From Pelagibacterium sp. (GTDB lineage: Bacteria > Pseudomonadota > Alphaproteobacteria > Rhizobiales > Devosiaceae): DNA of 44,747 bases. The notes below the pieces were generated by a model that did not search any database, was not told where the DNA came from, and saw only the letters and a list, made by a program, of their open reading frames with translations. Position numbers and translations under genes: made by a program. The DNA lies in assembly GCA_002723255.1 (NCBI GenBank), contig PBNW01000075.1, forward strand, positions 1 through 44,747. The letters are read 5' to 3'. This document shows positions 40,308-44,747 of this stretch, in pieces; within the stretch, counting starts at the first letter, position 1, and every line of letters begins with the position of its first letter.

Positions 40308-40724
40308 ATGGCCAGATCCTACAAGGGCGGATGCGCATGCGGCGCGATCCGTTATGAAACGGGCAGCGATCCTATTTTTCAGAACCACTGCCAATGTATC
40401 GATTGCCAAAAGCGAAGCGGCACCGGACACGGCTCCTATCTGAGCTTTCCGCACCGCGCCGAGGTAAAAATCACCGGTGAGGTGTCAGAGTGGCGTGTAA
40501 CGGCGGACAGCGGGCACGACAAGATTCACGCCTTCTGCCCGACCTGCGGAGCGCCGGTTTACCTGACCTTCACCGCCATGCCTGACTTGATCGCGATCCA
40601 CGCCGCCAGCCTCGACGACCCCGGCCAGTTCACTCCGCAAGCGCTCACCTACAGCATACGCGGCCACGCATGGGACACGATCGATCCGGGATTGCAATCG
40701 TTTGAGAAAATGCCGGTGGCTTGA
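40308..40724 (+). CDS. GFA family zinc-binding protein
   Basis: GFA (glutathione-dependent formaldehyde-activating/CENP-V) proteins bind zinc through paired cysteines. The 138 residues have GGCACGAIRYE (Cys-x-Cys), NHCQCIDCQKRSGTGHG and FCPTCGAPVYLTF, all the expected ligands. A true formaldehyde role is not established for most members. It starts 33 bases after the SRPBCC gene with GAGGAC upstream, so it probably belongs to the ArsR operon. Confidence 0.92.
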   Translation: MARSYKGGCACGAIRYETGSDPIFQNHCQCIDCQKRSGTGHGSYLSFPHRAEVKITGEVSEWRVTADSGHDKIHAFCPTCGAPVYLTFTAMPDLIAIHAASLDDPGQFTPQALTYSIRGHAWDTIDPGLQSFEKMPVA

Positions 40725-40760
40725 CACAGGGGCGTTTGGGCACGATGCCGCGCCCACTGC

Positions 40761-41006
40761 TCACTCCAGCCCCGCAGCCACCCTCAGCGCCGCGTTGATC
40801 CGCTCCTGCCAGCCCGGCCCGTCATCCTGGAAATGGGCCAGCACATCGCGGTCGATGCGCAGCGAGACCAGCTCCTTGCCGGTCGGGATGGCGTTGGTTT
40901 TCGGCTTGGGGTCTTCGGGCCTTGTGGTCGCGGCCCTGAACAGCGCTTCGGCGCGCTCCTTGCCGCTGGTCGGTCGGCGTGGGGTATAGGCCATCAGGGT
41001 CACCAT
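40761..41006 (-). CDS. BrnA-like antitoxin without an adjacent toxin
   Basis: The 81 residues (77 if ATG 40994 is used) have the BrnA C-terminal ribbon-helix-helix-like end: PKTNAIPTGKELVSLRIDRD and VLAHFQDDGPGWQERINAAL. BrnA normally follows brnT, whose toxin it neutralises. I find no BrnT-like frame on either side; upstream DNA on this strand is non-coding or belongs to the ycjX gene on the other strand. The ribosome site is weak. It may be an orphan regulator. Confidence 0.75.
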   Translation of the reverse strand: MVTLMAYTPRRPTSGKERAEALFRAATTRPEDPKPKTNAIPTGKELVSLRIDRDVLAHFQDDGPGWQERINAALRVAAGLE

Positions 41007-41207
41007 GCTGTGCAAAAAATGAATGACCCGGCCAGGAGGTGGAATCTCCGACCGGGCCAAAGCCTTCAATCGGCGAAGATCAAAGACGGCGCATCGATAA
41101 TCCAGACCAGCCCCAAGGGCAAGGACCAATCGATATCGCGCCAACACCTCCCTTGCATTCTGCCGTTCTCCCCCTACCTTGTTCGGGCGTAATCGGAGTT
41201 TGAGTTC

Positions 41208-42665
41208 TTGCCCAGCCTGCCCACCACCATCGCCGACGAACTGGGCATTGCGCTCGGCAATCTCGCCGATGCGGCGACCGGAACCGTCACCCCAACCCTG
41301 CGGCTGGGCGTCACCGGCCTGTCGCGGGCCGGCAAGACCATCTTCATCACCGCGCTCATCCATAACCTTTTGACCGGCGCGCGCCTGCCCGGTTTTGCGC
41401 CCATGGCCGAAGGCCGGCTGATCGGTGCTCGGCTGGCCGAACACCCCGACAACGCCACGCCCCGTTTCGCCTATGAAAACCACCTTGCCGCGCTGATGGG
41501 CACGCCCCCGGTCTGGCCCGAAAGCACGCGCCGCATCTCCCAACTGCGCCTCACCCTGCGCTATCAGTCGGCAAGCTGGATCAAATCGCAGTTCGGCACC
41601 TCGACCCTTAATCTCGACATCGTCGATTATCCCGGCGAATGGCTGCTCGACCTGCCGCTTCTGACCAAATCCTACGCCGAATGGAGCGAGGAGGCCCTGG
41701 CGCTTGCCCGGCGCCCGGCCCGCGCCGAAGACGCAAAACCCTTCCTCGATGCCCTGGGATCGTTCGATCCCTCCCGCGAGGCCGATGACGCCGCTGCCGA
41801 AACCCTCGCCACCGCCTTCACCGCCTATCTGCGCGCCTCCAAGGGCGATGCCCGCGCGCTCTCCACGCTCCCGCCGGGGCGTTTTCTGATGCCCGGCGAT
41901 CTCGAGGGCTCCCCGGCCCTCACCTTCGCGCCCCTACCGGCCCCGGCATCGACAACGCGCCATTCGAGCCTTTATGCAATGCTCGAGCGCCGCTACGAGG
42001 CGTATAAGTCTGTCGTCGTCCGCCCCTTCTTTCGCGACCATTTCGCCCGCCTCGACCGCCAGATCGTGCTTGTCGATGCCCTGCGCGCGCTCAACGCCGG
42101 CCCCGAAGCTGTGGCCGATCTGGAAACGGCGCTCACCTCGGTGCTCTCCTGCTTCCGGCAAGGGTCGTCCAACCCCATTTCGCGGCTGTTCACCCGCAAG
42201 ATCGACCGCATCCTGTTTGCCGCCACCAAGGCCGACCTCTTGCACCACACCTCCCACGCGCGGCTGGAAACCATCCTCAACCGCCTCGTCGCCAACGCCT
42301 CGCGCCGCGCCAAATTCCACGGCGCCGAGACGCGCTCACTGGCCATCGCCGCCATCCGCGCCACCCACGAGGGCAGCGTCAAACATGGAGGCGAAACGCT
42401 GCCCACCATCATCGGCACCCCCGAAAACGGCCAGCGCCTCGGCGAAACCACCTATGATGGAAAAACCGAAATCGCCTTGTTTCCCGGTGACTTGCCCGAA
42501 AACCCCGATTCACTTTTCAAATCGGTTGATTCAACACCTCAACTGAACTTCCTGCGCTTCCTGCCGCCCAAAACCCTTTCCCCGAGCCAGACCGGTGATC
42601 CCGTGTTTCCCCATATCCGCCTCGACCGCGCGCTGGATTTCCTGATCGGGGACAAGATGGCATGA
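41208..42665 (+). CDS. ycjX: YcjX family P-loop NTPase
   Basis: The 485 residues have a P-loop GLSRAGKT at 37-44 and the family segments SWIKSQFGTSTLNLDIVDYPGEWLLDLPLL (shown in part), FRDHFARLDRQIVLVDALRALN and ISRLFTRKIDRILFAATKADLLHH. YcjX is a predicted GTP-binding stress-related protein of unknown exact role. The start is TTG, with GGAG about nine bases upstream. Its stop overlaps the next gene (ATGA), the usual ycjX-ycjF arrangement. Confidence 0.92.
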   Translation: MPSLPTTIADELGIALGNLADAATGTVTPTLRLGVTGLSRAGKTIFITALIHNLLTGARLPGFAPMAEGRLIGARLAEHPDNATPRFAYENHLAALMGTPPVWPESTRRISQLRLTLRYQSASWIKSQFGTSTLNLDIVDYPGEWLLDLPLLTKSYAEWSEEALALARRPARAEDAKPFLDALGSFDPSREADDAAAETLATAFTAYLRASKGDARALSTLPPGRFLMPGDLEGSPALTFAPLPAPASTTRHSSLYAMLERRYEAYKSVVVRPFFRDHFARLDRQIVLVDALRALNAGPEAVADLETALTSVLSCFRQGSSNPISRLFTRKIDRILFAATKADLLHHTSHARLETILNRLVANASRRAKFHGAETRSLAIAAIRATHEGSVKHGGETLPTIIGTPENGQRLGETTYDGKTEIALFPGDLPENPDSLFKSVDSTPQLNFLRFLPPKTLSPSQTGDPVFPHIRLDRALDFLIGDKMA

Positions 42666-43684
42666 GAGAGCCCCGCGCCATCCCCACCCAAACCCGTGCC
42701 GATGAACAGGCGGCCCGCGCCCCGCGCGCCTTTGAAACCGCGCTGGCCGAGCCGGCCCCCGACGTCTTCGAAGCCACGCCCCAGGACCTCGCCGATACCG
42801 ATGTGGCCCCGCCGCCCAAACGCCGCGGCCGCTTCTGGCGCAATCTGGCGCTATGGACCGGCGGCACCCTGATCTCCCTTGGCCTGGGGCTGGCCGCCGA
42901 CCGGCTGATCCGCGACCTGTTTGCGGCCTATGATTGGCTGGGCTGGTTCGGGCTGGGCGTTTTGGCGATCTTTGCCCTCGCCCTGGTCGTCCTCACCATC
43001 CGCGAAATCATCGGTCTGGCCCGTCTGCGCACCATGGACCGCCTGCGCGACAAGGCCTCGGCGGCCCTGATCGCCGATGACCTGCCCGCCGCCCGGAAAA
43101 TCGTTGCCGAACTTGATGGGCTCTACGCCGAGCGCGCCGATCTGGCCCGCGCCCGCACCGGGCTCAAAACCGATACCGCCTCGATCCTCGACGGTGCCGA
43201 GTTGATCCACACCGCCGAACGCGCGCTCATGACGCCCCTCGATGCGCGCGCCCGTGCGCTCACCGCATCGAGCGCCCGCCGCGTCGCTCTGGTCACCGCC
43301 GTCGCCCCGCGCGCCCTGATCGATATCGCATTCGTCGTGTTCGAAAGCTTTCGCCTCGCCCGCAATCTGGCCGATCTTTACGGCGCGCGTCCGGGCTTTT
43401 TCGGCTTTATCCGTTTGATAGGGGCCATCATTGCCCACCTCGCGGTCACCGGTGGGCTGGTCTTGACCGATGGAGTCGTCGAGCAATTGATCGGCCATGG
43501 CGTGGCTGCCAAACTTTCAGCGCGTCTGGGCGAAGGCGTTCTGAACGGGCTGATGACCGTGCGGGTGGGCATCGCGGCGATCAAGCTCGTTCGCCCCCTG
43601 CCCTTTGCGGCCCGGACATCGCCCGTCGTCTCGGACTTCGTGGCCGATCTTGGCAAGGTCGCCACCGAGGGCAAGACAAAATAA
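42662..43684 (+). CDS. ycjF: YcjF family membrane protein
   Basis: The 340 residues start with a disordered Ala/Pro/Glu region (1-60), then two membrane helices (about 66-82 and 90-118), then a helical domain with ALMTPLDARARALTASSARR and the DUF697-type segment VALVTAVAPRALIDIAFVVFESFRLARN. YcjF proteins form a conserved inner-membrane partner of YcjX. The ATGA overlap with ycjX supports joint translation. Function remains undetermined. Confidence 0.9.
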   Translation: MREPRAIPTQTRADEQAARAPRAFETALAEPAPDVFEATPQDLADTDVAPPPKRRGRFWRNLALWTGGTLISLGLGLAADRLIRDLFAAYDWLGWFGLGVLAIFALALVVLTIREIIGLARLRTMDRLRDKASAALIADDLPAARKIVAELDGLYAERADLARARTGLKTDTASILDGAELIHTAERALMTPLDARARALTASSARRVALVTAVAPRALIDIAFVVFESFRLARNLADLYGARPGFFGFIRLIGAIIAHLAVTGGLVLTDGVVEQLIGHGVAAKLSARLGEGVLNGLMTVRVGIAAIKLVRPLPFAARTSPVVSDFVADLGKVATEGKTK

Positions 43685-43685
43685 A

Positions 43686-43715
43686 GGGCAGCGCCGAAGC
43701 GCCGCCCCAAAAGGC
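43686..43715 (-). terminator. Terminator of the small secreted protein gene at 43733
   Basis: On the minus strand GGGCGGCGC-TTCG-GCGCTGCCC forms a stem with a stable TTCG loop, followed by TTTATTTT. It lies between convergent ycjF and the secreted protein gene. Confidence 0.65.
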
Positions 43716-43732
43716 TTGAAAAGGAGCCGCTG

Positions 43733-44059
43733 TTATTCGGCGTCTTCTTCACCTGCGTCACCATTGTCCATTTCGTCGTCCGCCGTTTCTCCCGGAACGG
43801 GAACATCGATCAGACCTGCCTCGGCACAATCGTCGCGCGTCAGCGTCGAAAGATCGATCGAGGACGTCGAGAGCTCTTCAGCCGAGTTGGGGGATTCGTC
43901 AGCGGCTTCGGCAAGCGGTTCCTCGAGCGTTTCGCAATAGTCCTCCACATAGACCCAATCTTCGGCGCTGACGGTAACGCCACCGATTTCCTGGGCCATG
44001 GCGGGAGCGGCGAGGCCGGCAGCAAGAGCGATCGAAGCAAAAAGAGCAGTGCGTTTCAT
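43733..44059 (-). CDS. Small secreted acidic protein, paralogue A
   Basis: The 108 residues (ATG 44059, GGAG upstream) have a signal peptide (ALFASIALAAGLAAPAMA) and a mature part with two cysteines: WVYVEDYCETLEE and LTRDDCAEAGLI. The C-terminal 25 residues are very acidic. It shares a pattern with paralogue B (W-x-Y-V-x-D-Y-C, then ELST-x-S-x2-LS-x2-T-x2-DC-x2-AGLI), so the pair arose by duplication. No family is recognised. Confidence 0.75.
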   Translation of the reverse strand: MKRTALFASIALAAGLAAPAMAQEIGGVTVSAEDWVYVEDYCETLEEPLAEAADESPNSAEELSTSSIDLSTLTRDDCAEAGLIDVPVPGETADDEMDNGDAGEEDAE

Positions 44060-44253
44060 GGTTTTCTCCATTGGTTCTTTGATCGGTTGCAGTAAATCCA
44101 ACCGATGAAACAACGCTTTACCTGCCGTTCATCCAATTATTCGAAGCCGGCAGGTCGGCGTTGGTGAAACAATGCAGAGACCCCGCGCCGGGTTGCGATT
44201 CCAAATTTGATCATTTGGTGGCATTGCCAGGCCAGGGCCGAGCTGCGCGCAAC

Positions 44254-44282
44254 AAAAAGGGCGGCTCCATGGAGCCACCCTT
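44254..44282 (-). terminator. Terminator after paralogue B
   Basis: On the minus strand AAGGGTGGCTCC and GGAGCCGCCCTT pair (one wobble) around a two-base loop, followed by TTTTG. It separates paralogue B from the promoter region of paralogue A. Confidence 0.7.
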
Positions 44283-44308
44283 GTCGCATCTGGCAATGGT
44301 TTTATCGA

Positions 44309-44566
44309 TCAGATCAGACCGGCTTTTTCACAGTCGCTCTGGGTGATCGAGCTCAGCTGAACGCTCGCGGTGGAAAGTTCAGCGGTCGTCGACGGGCTGA
44401 AATCGAAAGCGTCGGAGACCGAAAGGCCATCAAGGGAGTCACAGTAATCGGTCACGTATGTCCAGTCCGCGTCGGAAACCGAGACCGTACCGATGTTTGC
44501 GGCCATGGCGGGAGCGGCAAGACCGGCAACAACTGCGACGGAGGCGAGAAGGGCTTTGAGCTTCAT
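44309..44566 (-). CDS. Small secreted protein, paralogue B
   Basis: The 85 residues have a signal peptide (ALLASVAVVAGLAAPAMA) and a mature part with the two conserved cysteines (WTYVTDYCDSLDG and ITQSDCEKAGLI). It ends exactly where the acidic tail of paralogue A begins. The ribosome site AAGGA precedes ATG. The two likely form one intramolecular disulfide in the periplasm. Own terminator and probable own promoter suggest separate control. Confidence 0.75.
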   Translation of the reverse strand: MKLKALLASVAVVAGLAAPAMAANIGTVSVSDADWTYVTDYCDSLDGLSVSDAFDFSPSTTAELSTASVQLSSITQSDCEKAGLI

Positions 44567-44714
44567 TTTTTAAGTATCCTTTTCTTGACGTCCCTCGTTG
44601 GGGACAAGACAAGAGATAAGCGCTCCCCAGCCGATTTCCAGATTAATAATATTAGTTTTTCGTCACAAAATGACGCACCCGTTCACATTGCCCAAGCTGC
44701 CCATTCAGTCGCCC

Positions 44715-44738
44715 AAAAAAAGGCCCGGTTTTCCGGGC
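44715..44738 (-). terminator. Terminator of an off-window leftward gene
   Basis: On the minus strand GCCCGG-AAAA-CCGGGC is followed by seven T. It most likely ends a gene lying beyond the right edge of the window. Confidence 0.7.
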
Positions 44739-44747
44739 AAAACCGGG

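Noticed and set aside
40833..41192. 119-codon plus-strand frame overlapping the BrnA-like gene
   Set aside because: Antisense to the recognisable BrnA end, no ribosome site, no pattern.
41007..41207. BrnT toxin gene upstream of the BrnA-like gene
   Set aside because: Translation of all minus-strand frames gives no BrnT-like sequence; the region appears non-coding.

Overview
The window is a GC-rich alphaproteobacterial chromosome segment. The gene set (CckA, FliX, FlbT/FlaF, MotE, a DUF6468 protein, a FlgJ without hydrolase domain, a DksA with one cysteine) points to the Hyphomicrobiales. Devosiaceae-like is my best guess from gene content; no taxonomic marker was compared. No rRNA, tRNA, CRISPR array, prophage or intact insertion sequence was seen.

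Layout. (1) 1-4180: recA, a tiny glycine-zipper peptide gene, and the hybrid kinase gene cckA. (2) 4181-19156: first flagellar block. flgB-flgC-fliE-fliQ-fliR-flhB runs left and fliO-fliP runs right from a shared promoter region. fliL-fliM-DUF6468-motE and a large periplasmic helical-repeat gene run left, and flgF-flgG-flgA-flgH runs right, from a second shared region. (3) 19157-24446: non-flagellar insert: M32 carboxypeptidase, an outer-membrane barrel, an ABC-F ATPase and dksA, separated by REP- and RIME-like palindromic repeats. (4) 24570-37021: second flagellar block: fliX diverging from flgI-flgJ-flgN, two flagellin genes, flbT-flaF, and the hook set flgE-flgK-flgL on the other strand. 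(5) 37528-44566: P-loop ATPase, metA, an ArsR/SRPBCC/GFA cluster, an orphan brnA-like gene, the YcjX/YcjF pair, and two paralogous small secreted proteins. Many flagellar parts (fliF, fliG, fliN, flhA, fliI, flgD, fliK, motA/B) are absent and must lie outside the window.

Regulation is the most striking feature. Full CtrA boxes (TTAA-N7-TTAA) lie 56-75 bp upstream of cckA, flgB and fliX, and a near match lies 65-79 bp upstream of fliL. Three well-formed sigma-54 promoters precede flgF, flgI and flgE. A 13-bp palindrome, GGCAR-N3-YTGCC, occurs six times exactly, always in flagellar intergenic DNA, plus once with one mismatch upstream of flgE. Relative to the three sigma-54 promoters it sits 111-123 bp upstream of the predicted start, and next to CtrA boxes it could also repress. 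This fits a FlbD-type switch element that turns off early CtrA-driven genes on one side and turns on late sigma-54 genes on the other.

Other points of note: an in-frame amber codon splits the large repeat protein of the fliL operon; fliP has no ordinary start codon; a long hairpin covers the ribosome site and start of the ABC-F gene; MetA carries alanine at the position known to set acyl-CoA choice; and a perfect inverted repeat probably serves as operator for the ArsR gene.
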